From positions 124,001 through 188,000 of the forward strand of contig NZ_JAUQON010000008.1 in NCBI RefSeq assembly GCF_030580955.1: a stretch of DNA of 64,000 nucleotides. The letters run 5' to 3'. The first letter of the stretch is position 1; each line of letters begins with the position of its first letter. The position numbers were made by a program, and so were the translations under genes. Of this stretch, positions 40,937-49,529 are shown one piece after another. The notes beneath the pieces were generated by a model. It made no database searches. It was given only the letters and a program-made list of their open reading frames with translations, and was not told where the DNA came from. The stretch is from Hymenobacter convexus (GTDB taxonomy: Bacteria > Bacteroidota > Bacteroidia > Cytophagales > Hymenobacteraceae).

Positions 40937-40946
40937 GCGAGGCAAA

Positions 40947-43900
40947 TTACCGCGTCAGGTTCTCATCCAGCAAACGGAAGGGGCTGAGCTTGTTCAGGTT
41001 CAGCACGAAGCGGATGCCGTCGGTGAATTCTTGGCGGCTGCCGGGCAGGCCGTCGGCAAACTGCGAGCCGGCCACGGGCACGTAAATCTCGAAAATCTGC
41101 CGCGCGATGGGCAGCGTGAAACCGGCATCGTAGAACACGCGCTGCGCGGTGCGGCCCGCTAGGAACTGGCCTTCGCTGGTGGCGCCCACGTCGCCGAAAA
41201 CGGCCAGCGGCAGGCCGGGCACGTCAATCTGGGCATTGAGGGCGCTGAGCCAGCGCGCGCTGTACACGGGCACGAAGGCCTTGAAGGCGCCGTCGCGGTT
41301 GTCGGTTTGGTGCAGCTGGGCAGTGAGGGCGTGGGAAATCTGCTGGCGGTCGAGGAACGGGGTTTGGCGGCGGTAGTCGGGGCTGCCACTCAGGCCCAGC
41401 ACGAAGCCGGTGTTGGTGCTACTTTGCAGGAAGCGGCCGCCAAACAGACGCAGTTGGATGCGCTTGTCCTTGGTGTAGAAGTGCTGCAAGGCGGCCGAGG
41501 CGCGCAGCAAAATGGCGCCCTGGTCGTTGCTTTCAGTGGCATTGGCCAGCAGGTGGTTGAGCTCCACGTTGGCCGACCAGCTGTTGATGGCGTTGTCGTG
41601 GCGCACCGAGTATTCGCCCGTGATGATGCTGCTGGTGCGGTTGCGGTCCTGGTCCGTGACGGACGTAAACGCCACCTGCACCTGCTGCTGGGGCACGTAG
41701 CCGATGCGGTGCGGGAGCACAAACGTGAAGCTGGGCTCGGTCTTGAAATAGCGCTCGAACCGCTGCACGGTGAGGGCCGTGATGAACTGCCGCGCGCCGC
41801 GCTGGGGTAAGGAATTCAGCTGGATGCGGCCGATGCCGTTGAGCTCGTTGCGGTTGAAGCTGTACATGGGCATGGCCAGATACTGCAGCTTCTTGGGCGC
41901 GATGGGGTTGTTGTAGAACGCGGCGCCGAGCATGAGCTTATCGGACGTGTTGGCCCCCACCACGGGCAGCCAGTTGATGGTGGCCTTGTCCCAGCGCTCC
42001 ACGCTGAAAAGCGGGCGCAGGCGCACGGGCTCGGACCGGTCGCCGGGGCCGTTTTCGAGGCGCAGGCGGTCGTTGCGGCGGTTGAGCTGGGGCGTGAGGT
42101 AGCCGGCATCGACCACCACGGCCACCACGTTGTCGCGCTTGAAGTTCAACTGGCTCGTCACTTCCTCGTCGGCGTTGGGGTCGGTGTTGCCGAAGGGCGG
42201 CGTCCAGAGGGTTTCGAGGACGTTGTTCTGCGCGTCCACCGTCGAAACGGGCACCGACCAGGGCCGCTCCGATTCGGTGCGCACCAGCACTTTCACCACG
42301 TCGTTGAACACGGCCACGGCACTCAGGTCGGCCTCGTAGGGCTGGGCGGTGGTCAGGAAATCGCGGAAAAACCAGCCCAGCTTTTGCCCCGTGCTTTCCT
42401 CAAACACGACCTGCATGTCCTCCGGATAGGGGTGCTTGAACTGCCAGCGCGTGTAGTACAGGTGCATGGCAGCGTCGAATTTCTCCTGGCCCAGGTAGCC
42501 GGCCAGGTACTTAAGCGACACGCCGGTTTTCTCGTACACCGTGGCCGCGTAGTTTACCTGCGTGTAGTCGGCCGAGGTGGGGCCCTGCACCGGCTGGGCC
42601 AGGCCGCGCGTGGCCAGCGCCTGGTAGGGCAGTTGGCTCAGGGCCGTGCCGGGCAGGTTTTCGAGGCCGAAAGCGTTGGCCACGGGCTTCACTTTCTGGA
42701 GGACGGACAGCATGCCGGCCTGCGGATTGGTGAGCTCCTCGACGCGGATTTGCTCGTAGGTGTTCACGCCTTCGTCCATCCACGGATAGTCGCGCTCATT
42801 CGACCCCAGAATGCCGTAAAACCAGTTGTGGCCCACCTCGTGTACAATGGCGTCGGGCTCGGTCACGGTCACCATGGGGTATTCCATGCCGGAGCCGGCC
42901 GAGAGGGCGCCGTCTACGGCGGTGGCGCTGGCGTAAGGGTATTCGCCCACCCATTTCGAGTAGTTGATGAGGGCGTCGTTCACCTCTTGCAAACCCTTTA
43001 TCCACCGCTCGGCCTGCCGGTTGGTGAAGAGCACCCACGACGTGACCACGCGCCCCGAGGGCAGCCGCACCGAGTCGCGCAGCACGTTGAAGCGCTTGTC
43101 GGCAAACCAGGCGAAGTCGTGCACCCGGTCCTGCCGGTAGCGCAGGGTTTTGGTGGTGGGGGCCGAGGCCGGGAAGGCCAGGTCCTTGCCGAAATCGTCG
43201 GCCGTTTTCTTGCGGGCGGTGGCGGCGGCCAGACCGGCCATCCGAGCCTGCTCGTCGGGGTTTTGCAGCACGCCGGTGGCGCCCACGGTGTAGTTGCTGG
43301 GCAGCGTGATGCTCACATCAAACGAGCCGTATTCCGAATAAAACTCGCCTTGGCTCAGGTAGGGGATGGGGTGCCAGCCGCGCCGGTCGAGCACCGCCGG
43401 CTTGGGGTACCACTGCGAAATCTGGTAGCTCTGGCCCACGTGCCCCATGCGCGAAAACGACGCGGGCAGCTTCACCCGAAACGGCGTGGCAATGGTGGCC
43501 GTGGCGCCCGGCGCCAGCGCCTGCGGCAGCACCAGCTTGGCAATGTCGGGGTTTTCGGGGTCGAATTCGAGCTTGGCCGGCTGGCCGTTCACTTGGAAAG
43601 CGAGGCTGTCGATGAAGCCCCGGTCTTCGGCTTTGGCAAACAGAAACTTGCGGTTGCCCTGCCGTTTTTGTTCCCGCCCGAAAGCGGTGTTGTTGTCGCG
43701 GTAAGCATTGGGCCACAGATGAAACCAGATGAAGCTCAGCGCCTGCGGTGAGTTGTTGAGGTAAGTCAATTCCTCGTGGCCGCGCAGCTGGTGTGCCTTG
43801 TCATCCAGCTTCACATCAATGGAATAATTAACTTCCTGCTGAAAGTAGGGGCCGGTGGCTACTTTCACCGGCGCGGCTGGCTTGAGTTTGGGGCGGCGTT

Positions 43901-43958
43901 GGGCCAGGGTGAGGCCGGGTAGAAGGGCCAGGAGGGCGAGGGGTAGGAGTTTGTTCAT
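40947..43958 (-). CDS. M1-family metallopeptidase with extended C-terminus
   Basis: A 1003-residue exported protein. The signal is MNKLLPLALLALLPGLTLAQ. The gluzincin site is HEVGH near residue 373 with the third ligand Glu 19 residues on in WMDEG. The GAMEN-like exopeptidase motif appears as GMEYPM. The N-terminal lobe is a normal M1 beta sandwich (YLNNSPQALSFIWFHLWPNAYRDN). After about residue 560 there are ~440 further residues rich in strands (RLFGGRFLQSSTNTGFVLG, HALTAQLHQTDN), possibly a barrel-like domain. It probably removes amino acids from peptides outside the cytoplasm. A TAGCTTCG box lies about 43 bp upstream. Confidence 0.9.
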   Translation of the reverse strand: MNKLLPLALLALLPGLTLAQRRPKLKPAAPVKVATGPYFQQEVNYSIDVKLDDKAHQLRGHEELTYLNNSPQALSFIWFHLWPNAYRDNNTAFGREQKRQGNRKFLFAKAEDRGFIDSLAFQVNGQPAKLEFDPENPDIAKLVLPQALAPGATATIATPFRVKLPASFSRMGHVGQSYQISQWYPKPAVLDRRGWHPIPYLSQGEFYSEYGSFDVSITLPSNYTVGATGVLQNPDEQARMAGLAAATARKKTADDFGKDLAFPASAPTTKTLRYRQDRVHDFAWFADKRFNVLRDSVRLPSGRVVTSWVLFTNRQAERWIKGLQEVNDALINYSKWVGEYPYASATAVDGALSAGSGMEYPMVTVTEPDAIVHEVGHNWFYGILGSNERDYPWMDEGVNTYEQIRVEELTNPQAGMLSVLQKVKPVANAFGLENLPGTALSQLPYQALATRGLAQPVQGPTSADYTQVNYAATVYEKTGVSLKYLAGYLGQEKFDAAMHLYYTRWQFKHPYPEDMQVVFEESTGQKLGWFFRDFLTTAQPYEADLSAVAVFNDVVKVLVRTESERPWSVPVSTVDAQNNVLETLWTPPFGNTDPNADEEVTSQLNFKRDNVVAVVVDAGYLTPQLNRRNDRLRLENGPGDRSEPVRLRPLFSVERWDKATINWLPVVGANTSDKLMLGAAFYNNPIAPKKLQYLAMPMYSFNRNELNGIGRIQLNSLPQRGARQFITALTVQRFERYFKTEPSFTFVLPHRIGYVPQQQVQVAFTSVTDQDRNRTSSIITGEYSVRHDNAINSWSANVELNHLLANATESNDQGAILLRASAALQHFYTKDKRIQLRLFGGRFLQSSTNTGFVLGLSGSPDYRRQTPFLDRQQISHALTAQLHQTDNRDGAFKAFVPVYSARWLSALNAQIDVPGLPLAVFGDVGATSEGQFLAGRTAQRVFYDAGFTLPIARQIFEIYVPVAGSQFADGLPGSRQEFTDGIRFVLNLNKLSPFRLLDENLTR

Positions 43959-44000
43959 GCGAGCGGCGGGCGGGCCAGTGGGGAAGGCTATATGCTGGTA

Positions 44001-44008
44001 CGAAGCTA
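44001..44008 (-). promoter_or_regulatory. -7-like box (TAGCTTCG) for the M1 peptidase
   Basis: One mismatch to TAnnTTTG on the minus strand; start of RNA would lie near 43994, giving a leader of about 36 nt. Confidence 0.35.
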
Positions 44009-44199
44009 CGGTATGCCGCCGGAGTAGTTGAATTAGCCCGGGTTGGAGAGGTCGTTCAATCGACCTCAGCAGGCCATTACTGACTACTATTCAGGCCACG
44101 GCCGGCTATCTTGGCGCCCTCGACCGTTTTTTTCGTCTGTCATCTTACGTGCCACGCGTAGGCTGGCCGTTTCCCATTTTTCCAAACGCTTTACTTCGG

Positions 44200-44625
44200 A
44201 TGGACAGCAAGAACAGCTTAACCCGATTCCTCGACGCGCAGGCCGCCAACTACCAGGACGCCCTCTCCGAAATTAAAAGCGGCCGCAAGCGCACGCACTG
44301 GATGTGGTACGTCTTCCCCCAAATTCAGGGCCTGGGCCTGAGCGAAACCGCCCGGTTTTACGCGATAAAAGACCTGCGCGAAGCCGAGGCCTACGCCCAA
44401 CACCCGGTGTTGGGCCAGCGGCTGGTGGACATCAGTGCGGCCTTGCTGGCGCTGCAATCGAACGACGCGCACGCCATTCTCGGCAGCCCCGACGACATGA
44501 AGCTGCAATCGTCCATGACCTTATTCGCGTCGTTGCCCGGCGCCCCGGCGGTTTTTCGGCAGGTGCTGGATAAGTTTTATAGCGGCAAGCAGGACGAGAA
44601 AACCTTGCGCATCATTGCCGGCTGA
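44200..44625 (+). CDS. DUF1810 protein
   Basis: A 141-residue soluble protein. SLTRFLDAQAANYQDALSEIKSGRKRTHWMWYVFPQIQGLGLSETARFYAIKDLREAEAY matches DUF1810, a small conserved family. I recall members being calprotectin-like or RNA-related, without confidence. No catalytic motif is clear. The stop TGA is followed in the same frame by another open stretch leading to the next gene, so readthrough would fuse the two; I treat them as separate. Confidence 0.85.
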   Translation: MDSKNSLTRFLDAQAANYQDALSEIKSGRKRTHWMWYVFPQIQGLGLSETARFYAIKDLREAEAYAQHPVLGQRLVDISAALLALQSNDAHAILGSPDDMKLQSSMTLFASLPGAPAVFRQVLDKFYSGKQDEKTLRIIAG

Positions 44626-44712
44626 GTGAATTTTTGGTCTGCGCTGGTAATGACCGATTGGCTTCGGCGATTACTGAGGCAGCAAGAACCAAAGTCCAAT
44701 TTCTACCTCAAA

Positions 44713-45222
44713 ATGGAATCGAGACCGAAAATCGAGGTGCCCCAGACGCCCGCCGACAAGGCTGCCGATGTAGCCGCCTGGGGTGCGCTGGCGGCCCTTT
44801 GGGCCCTCACCACCTGGTATCTTTTCCGCCTGCCCGATACCATTCCAATACATTTCAACGCCGCCGGCGAACCTGACCGCTACGACGAAAAGGGCACCTT
44901 GGCCGTGTTATCGCTCATGGCCACCGCGCTGTTTGCGGCGATGACGGTGGTCGCAAATGCCGTAGGCAGAAACCCACGCGCCTTGAATTATCCCGTCACC
45001 ATCACGCCCGCTAATGCGCTTGGCCAGTACCGCGGTGCCATCCGAGTGGCCCGGAGCCTGCGAATCGGGTTTGTGCTGGTGTTTGTGCAGCTTCTGTATC
45101 AAACCGCGCAGGTGGCTACCGGGCAAGCAAAAGGACTGGGCACGTGGTCGATGCCCATTGATTTCGGGTTGCTATTGGCGCTGCCGGGGTTGTGGTATTG
45201 GTGGACGGTGGCGAGAAATTAA
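44713..45222 (+). CDS. DUF1648-type membrane protein
   Basis: A 169-residue membrane protein. MESRPKIEVPQTPADKAADVAAW leads into a first helix (ALAALWALTTWYLF), then LPDTIPIHFNAAGEPDRYDEKGTL, the DUF1648 signature seen in SdpI-like immunity and membrane proteins. Further helices are LAVLSLMATALFAAMTVVA, IGFVLVFVQLLYQ and FGLLLALPGLWYW. The start at 44713 begins the conserved part; frames from 44626 add a non-conserved Arg-rich stretch. No partner toxin is visible, so a role in immunity is not supported. Confidence 0.78.
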   Translation: MESRPKIEVPQTPADKAADVAAWGALAALWALTTWYLFRLPDTIPIHFNAAGEPDRYDEKGTLAVLSLMATALFAAMTVVANAVGRNPRALNYPVTITPANALGQYRGAIRVARSLRIGFVLVFVQLLYQTAQVATGQAKGLGTWSMPIDFGLLLALPGLWYWWTVARN

Positions 45223-45237
45223 GCTTTGGCGCCAGAA

Positions 45238-45336
45238 CGTCATGCAGAGCGCTAAGAAGCGTCTTTGACGAAGCAGTAAGCCAATCGACAGAATTAGTGG
45301 TGGCGGGCAAGATGCTTCGCTCCGCTCTGCATGACG
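45238..45336. repeat. Palindromic element copy 9 (degenerate)
   Basis: 28-nt arms at 45238-45265 and 45309-45336 with five mismatches and a 43-nt loop. Both arms share CGTCATGCAGAGCG, a matched T-to-A change relative to class B. It lies between convergent genes and looks like an eroded copy. Confidence 0.85.
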
Positions 45337-45359
45337 GCTTTACAGCAACTGCGTAACCG

Positions 45360-46049
45360 TTACACATCCTCCTGCGCCCGGCCCATGAGCCGCACCGTGC
45401 CATAGCCCACCAGCAGGAAAAGCCCGAAAACCAGTGTCACGCCCCAGGTACCGGGGAAGGAGAAGGGGTGCAGAATCCGGTTCACAATGTCGTAGAACAG
45501 CGTGAGCGGATTAGTCAAAATGTCCCAGGAATTGAAGCGCAGGTAGCGGCCCAAATAGATGCCGAAGCTACTAAGCAGCAGCGCCACCGTGGCAAACGCC
45601 CACCCCGGCCAGAAGCCCAGCCGCGCCTGCACCAGCCGCTGCATGTCGGACAGCGACGCGTAGGCCAGCATCAGGCCGTTCCAGGCGCAGCTCAGGATGA
45701 GGGCCAAATCGTACCACTGCGGCACGCCGGGGCGGGTGTCGAGGTGGAACAAATCGGTGAGGATGTAGGGCGCGTTGGGGAAAAACAGCAGCCACACCGC
45801 GCCTACCGGCACCAGCATCCGGGTTTGCAGCGGCCCCTGGGCGATGCCGAGCAAGGTGCTCAGGGCGAAGGGAATAACGGCCAGAAACAAGTTCCAAATC
45901 AGGAACAGGAACGTGTAATGGCCCGTCATCAGCACGCGTCCCACAATCAGCAGGAAGCTGAGCGTGAGCGAGGTGCCGAGCACGAACATGAGCGTGAGGC
46001 GGGTGCGCGAGAGGGGGAGGGCGGAAGTGAGCAACACGGCAGGCAGCAA
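45360..46049 (-). CDS. DUF1361 membrane protein
   Basis: A 229-residue polytopic membrane protein with 6-7 hydrophobic segments. FLIWNLFLAVIPFALS, FFPNAPYILTDLFHL and GFWPGWAFATVALLLSSFGIYLGRYLRFNSWD match DUF1361, a family of unknown function. The start is uncertain: TTG 46049 gives the longest frame, while Met 45989 (MFVLGTSLTL) would still keep the first full helix. It is convergent with the DUF1648 gene and divergent from the periplasmic-binding-like gene at 46183. Confidence 0.8.
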   Translation of the reverse strand: MLPAVLLTSALPLSRTRLTLMFVLGTSLTLSFLLIVGRVLMTGHYTFLFLIWNLFLAVIPFALSTLLGIAQGPLQTRMLVPVGAVWLLFFPNAPYILTDLFHLDTRPGVPQWYDLALILSCAWNGLMLAYASLSDMQRLVQARLGFWPGWAFATVALLLSSFGIYLGRYLRFNSWDILTNPLTLFYDIVNRILHPFSFPGTWGVTLVFGLFLLVGYGTVRLMGRAQEDV

Positions 46050-46135
46050 TGGTGAGTGAGGAAAGATAACGCCCCGGGCCGAGGGTTGCGTATACGCCCC
46101 GACCCTACGGCGGGCCAGGCGCCCGCTTTTGTGGC

Positions 46136-46143
46136 TAATTTTG
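46136..46143 (+). promoter_or_regulatory. -7 box (TAATTTTG)
   Basis: Exact TAnnTTTG match about 39 bp before the ATG at 46183. Confidence 0.45.
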
Positions 46144-46182
46144 CGTTGCTTTCCATAGAAGGAAAGCCCTTTTCCTGGCTTG

Positions 46183-47919
46183 ATGTTATTTCCTTTTACG
46201 CGGCTTCATTCGTTTCGGTGGCTGGTGGCCGGCCTGCTGCTGAGCGCGCCCGCCCTTGCCCAGACGCCGGCCAAACCGCGCCCCGCCGCGCCCCCGGCCG
46301 CCGACCCTACCGCCCGCTACCGCACCGCCAAAGCCCAGCTCGACCAGGGCAACTACGCCGCCGCCCTGGCGCAGCTGGAGCCGCTGGCCCAGCCCACCGC
46401 CCGCTTCGCCCGTGCCGCCGATGCCGCCTACCTGGCCGCCGTGGCCGCCGCCCGCCTCAAGCAGTGGCCCGAGGCCGAACAGCTCCTCAACCTGCTGCGC
46501 ACCGAGTACCCCACCTACCCGAACCTACCCGATGCGCTGCTGCTGCAAGGCCAGGTTTCCTTTGAGCAGGAGGATTTTGACACGGCCCTGAAAACCCTGG
46601 CCGCACTGCCCGCCGGCAAGTTTGGCCCCGAGCGCGAGGGCATGAAAGCCACCTATCTGCCGCGCATCAAGGAGCGCAACACGTGGCTGCGCAACCTGCG
46701 CCGCTACCCCGACGACGCCACACTGGCCCGCGCTTACGCCGACCGCCTCGTGTTCGGCGGCGCCTACACCGACGCCGACCAGGGCCAGCTCAACGACCTC
46801 ATCACCAAATTCGGCCTCGACCGCAACCGCTACACGCCGCGGCCCCGCACCGTGGCCAAAAAAAGCAGCTACAACGTGGCCGTGCTGCTGCCCTTCGAGC
46901 TGAACGACCCGAGCTGGCAGACGGTGCGCAAAAACCAGTTTGTGACCGACCTATACGCCGGCCTGCGGCTGGCCCAGGACAGCCTGCAGCGCGCCGGCCG
47001 CCCGCTCCAGCTTTTCGCCTACGACACCGGCGCCGACACCCTGACCCTCAAGCAGGTGCTAGCCCTGCCCGAGTTGGCCAGCATGGATTTGCTCATTGGC
47101 CCAGTGTATAAGTCGGGCGCCAAGCTGCTGGGCCGCTACGCCCGCGAGCACCAGATTATCTGCGTCAACCCGCTTTCGCAGGATGCTGATTTGGTGATTG
47201 ATAACCCCTGGCACTACCTTTTTTCGCCCAGCACCGCCACGCAGGGCCGGGTAGCTGCGCAGTTTGCCCTCACGTCGTTCGGCGGGGGGCGCCCGGGCGT
47301 GCTGCTGCACGAAGACAGCAAGGATGACGCCGCTTTCGCCAACGCCTACAAGGCCGAATACGAAAGCCAGGGCGGCAAAATCGGCCTGGTCCGCCGCTTC
47401 AACCCCGACGTGGACGAAAGCCTGAGCACCGCCTTCGCCGCCCTCGACCTGCCCAACGCCAGCCACCTGATGGTGTTTTCCGACAACCGCCGGCTGGGGC
47501 CTTACACCTTCAGCCAGTGGCAGCAGCAGCCCGCTGCCACGCGGGTGCCGCTGCTGGCTCCCGGCTCCTGGCTCGAAAACCCGCGCCTCGACGTGTCGCA
47601 GCTCGGCATGCCGGGCGTGTATTTCATCCAGCCCAAATACTACGACGAGCAGGGTCCGGGCTTCCGCCGCTTCCGGCAGTTGTATTTGCAGCGTCAGCAC
47701 CTGCCGCCGTCGCTGTTCGCCAGCCAGGGCTTCGAGCTGCTGATGTATTTCGGCACGGCGCTGTTCCAGTACGGCCCGGCTTTCCAGGCCAACTTGGCCA
47801 GTGCCGGTGCCATGCCGGGCGTCATCTTCGATGGCATGAACTACACCGGCGGCGCCCACGACAACCAGGTGGTGCCCATCGTCAAGCTCAGCAACCTGGA
47901 GCTGCAGGTGCTGCGGTAG
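46183..47919 (+). CDS. Periplasmic-binding type 1 fold protein with TPR-like N-terminus
   Basis: A 578-residue exported protein. The signal is MLFPFTRLHSFRWLVAGLLLSAPALAQ. Residues ~35-190 are helical repeats (YRTAKAQLDQGNYAAALAQLEPLA, RLKQWPEAEQLLNLL). From about 225, YNVAVLLPFELNDPSWQTVRKNQFVTDLYAGLRLAQDSL and MDLLIGPVYKSGAKLLGRYAREHQIICVNPLSQ follow the type 1 binding-protein fold as in LpoA and amino-acid receptors. The two-part layout resembles the LpoA activator of penicillin-binding proteins, so a cell-wall role is plausible but unproven. ATG 46183 is preferred over the TTG just before it. Confidence 0.82.
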   Translation: MLFPFTRLHSFRWLVAGLLLSAPALAQTPAKPRPAAPPAADPTARYRTAKAQLDQGNYAAALAQLEPLAQPTARFARAADAAYLAAVAAARLKQWPEAEQLLNLLRTEYPTYPNLPDALLLQGQVSFEQEDFDTALKTLAALPAGKFGPEREGMKATYLPRIKERNTWLRNLRRYPDDATLARAYADRLVFGGAYTDADQGQLNDLITKFGLDRNRYTPRPRTVAKKSSYNVAVLLPFELNDPSWQTVRKNQFVTDLYAGLRLAQDSLQRAGRPLQLFAYDTGADTLTLKQVLALPELASMDLLIGPVYKSGAKLLGRYAREHQIICVNPLSQDADLVIDNPWHYLFSPSTATQGRVAAQFALTSFGGGRPGVLLHEDSKDDAAFANAYKAEYESQGGKIGLVRRFNPDVDESLSTAFAALDLPNASHLMVFSDNRRLGPYTFSQWQQQPAATRVPLLAPGSWLENPRLDVSQLGMPGVYFIQPKYYDEQGPGFRRFRQLYLQRQHLPPSLFASQGFELLMYFGTALFQYGPAFQANLASAGAMPGVIFDGMNYTGGAHDNQVVPIVKLSNLELQVLR

Positions 47920-47949
47920 GTGCCTTGTCTGGCTTTACAAAAAACAGCC

Positions 47950-48050
47950 CGTCATGCTGAGCGCAGCCGAAGCATCTCTACCGCAATACTAATCCAATCG
48001 AAAGGGATTACTACTGCGGTAGAGATGCTTCGGCTGCGCTCAGCATGACG
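47950..48050. repeat. Palindromic element copy 10 (class B)
   Basis: Perfect 36-bp arms at 47950-47985 and 48015-48050 with a 29-nt loop. It is the best reference for class B: core CGTCATGCTGAGCGCAGCCG. It lies between two plus-strand genes. Confidence 0.96.
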
Positions 48051-48092
48051 TTCTTATTCATTCAATTTTTGATTTTTAATTTGATTTCTAAC

Positions 48093-49394
48093 ATGCTCAA
48101 CCTCACCACTTCCGCTGCTCTCTTCGAACGCGCCAAAACGCTCATTCCCGGCGGCGTTAACTCGCCGGTGCGGGCCTTTCGCTCGGTGGGCGGCTCGCCG
48201 GTGTTTATGCAAAGCGCCAGCGGCGCCTGGCTCACCGACGTCGACGGCAACCGCTATGTGGACTTCATCAACTCCTGGGGGCCGATGATTCTCGGCCACG
48301 CCCCGGCCGTGGTGCTCGACGCCGTGAAAGAAGCCCTGCCGCATTCGCTGAGCTTCGGCGCGCCCACTCATCGCGAGGTAGAAATGGCCGAACTGATTCG
48401 GCAAATGGTGCCCAGCATTGAGAAGGTCCGCCTCGTGAACTCCGGCACGGAAGCGTGCATGTCGGCCATCCGGGCCGCACGCGGCTACACGGGCCGCAAC
48501 AAAATCATCAAGTTTGAAGGCTGCTACCACGGCCACGGCGACGCCTTCCTGATTGCGGCCGGCAGCGGCGCCCTCACCGCCGGCGAGCCCGATTCGGCCG
48601 GCGTGACCCAGGGTGTGGCCCAGGATACCCTCACTGCGCCCTACAACGACCTGCCCGCCGTCGAGGCCCTCATCGCCGCCAACCCCGGCCAGATTGCCGC
48701 CCTAATCCTGGAGCCTGTGGTAGGCAACATGGGCCTTGTGGCTCCGGCCGAAAGTTTCCTGCAAGCCCTTCGTGCCCTGTGTACCGAGCACGGCATCGTT
48801 CTTATTTTCGATGAAGTAATGACCGGTTTCCGCCTCGCGCCGGGCGGCGCGCAGCAGCTCTACGGCATCACGGCCGACATGACGACGCTGGGCAAAATCA
48901 TCGGCGGTGGCCTGCCGGTGGGCGCCTATGGCGGCCGCGAAGACATCATGAACTGCGTGGCGCCCGCGGGCAAGGTATACCAGGCCGGTACGCTCTCCGG
49001 CAACCCCATGGCCACCGCCGCCGGCATGGCCCAGCTGCGCTACCTGCACGAGCACCCCGAGCTCTACACCGCCCTCGAAGCCAACAGCGCCCGCCTCGCC
49101 GACGGCACCCGCCAGATTGCCGCCGAACTGGGCCTGAACTACACCGTGAACCGGGTAGGCTCCATGTTCAGCCTGTTTTTCACCTCCGAGCCCGTCACTA
49201 ACCTCGACGACGCCAAGAAGTGCGATACCGCCGCGTTCGGCCGCTACTTCCACGCCATGCTGGACCGTGGCATCTATCTGGCCCCCTCGCAGTTTGAGGC
49301 CCTGTTCGTGTCCACGGCCATCACCGACGAGTTGGTGGAAATTTACCTGAAGGCCTGCCGCGAGTCGCTGATAGAAGCCCATCGCGCCCAGTAG
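48093..49394 (+). CDS. hemL: Glutamate-1-semialdehyde 2,1-aminomutase
   Basis: A 433-residue PLP enzyme that converts glutamate-1-semialdehyde to 5-aminolevulinate, the first dedicated haem precursor in the C5 route. FERAKTLIPGGVNSPVRAF is the typical start, FEGCYHGHGDAFLIAAGSG the phosphate-binding region and Lys268 in TTLGKIIGGGLPVGAYGG the PLP lysine. VNSGTEACMSAIRAARGYTGR is also diagnostic. The start Met 48093 matches the family; frames from 48045 add non-conserved residues. Its 3' side carries a direct and inverted repeat. Confidence 0.97.
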   Translation: MLNLTTSAALFERAKTLIPGGVNSPVRAFRSVGGSPVFMQSASGAWLTDVDGNRYVDFINSWGPMILGHAPAVVLDAVKEALPHSLSFGAPTHREVEMAELIRQMVPSIEKVRLVNSGTEACMSAIRAARGYTGRNKIIKFEGCYHGHGDAFLIAAGSGALTAGEPDSAGVTQGVAQDTLTAPYNDLPAVEALIAANPGQIAALILEPVVGNMGLVAPAESFLQALRALCTEHGIVLIFDEVMTGFRLAPGGAQQLYGITADMTTLGKIIGGGLPVGAYGGREDIMNCVAPAGKVYQAGTLSGNPMATAAGMAQLRYLHEHPELYTALEANSARLADGTRQIAAELGLNYTVNRVGSMFSLFFTSEPVTNLDDAKKCDTAAFGRYFHAMLDRGIYLAPSQFEALFVSTAITDELVEIYLKACRESLIEAHRAQ

Positions 49395-49399
49395 CGCGA

Positions 49400-49509
49400 G
49401 GTTTCGCAAGGTGAAAAGAGGTTTCGCAAGGTTTGAATACGTCTCCTTTCGGCTCGCAAAGCTGACGTTCAACTCAACCTTGCGAAACCTTTTTTCACCT
49501 TGCGTAACC
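49400..49509. repeat. Inverted repeat with internal direct repeats
   Basis: 34-nt arms at 49400-49433 and 49476-49509 with two mismatches and a 42-nt loop. Each arm contains two copies of GGTTTCGCAAGGT or a near-copy, making a nested direct and inverted repeat. It lies after hemL and its right arm ends 8 bp before a -7 box. Unrelated to classes A-C. Confidence 0.85.
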
Positions 49510-49517
49510 TTGCGCTA

Positions 49518-49525
49518 TACCTTTG
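49518..49525 (+). promoter_or_regulatory. -7 box (TACCTTTG)
   Basis: Exact TAnnTTTG match ending 4 nt before the ATG at 49530, another leaderless-type arrangement. Confidence 0.55.
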
Positions 49526-49529
49526 CGCC

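Noticed and set aside
44626..44712. Readthrough fusion of the DUF1810 and DUF1648 proteins
   Set aside because: Both proteins have complete family domains on their own and the stretch between has no conserved residues; a single TGA in frame is taken as a normal stop.
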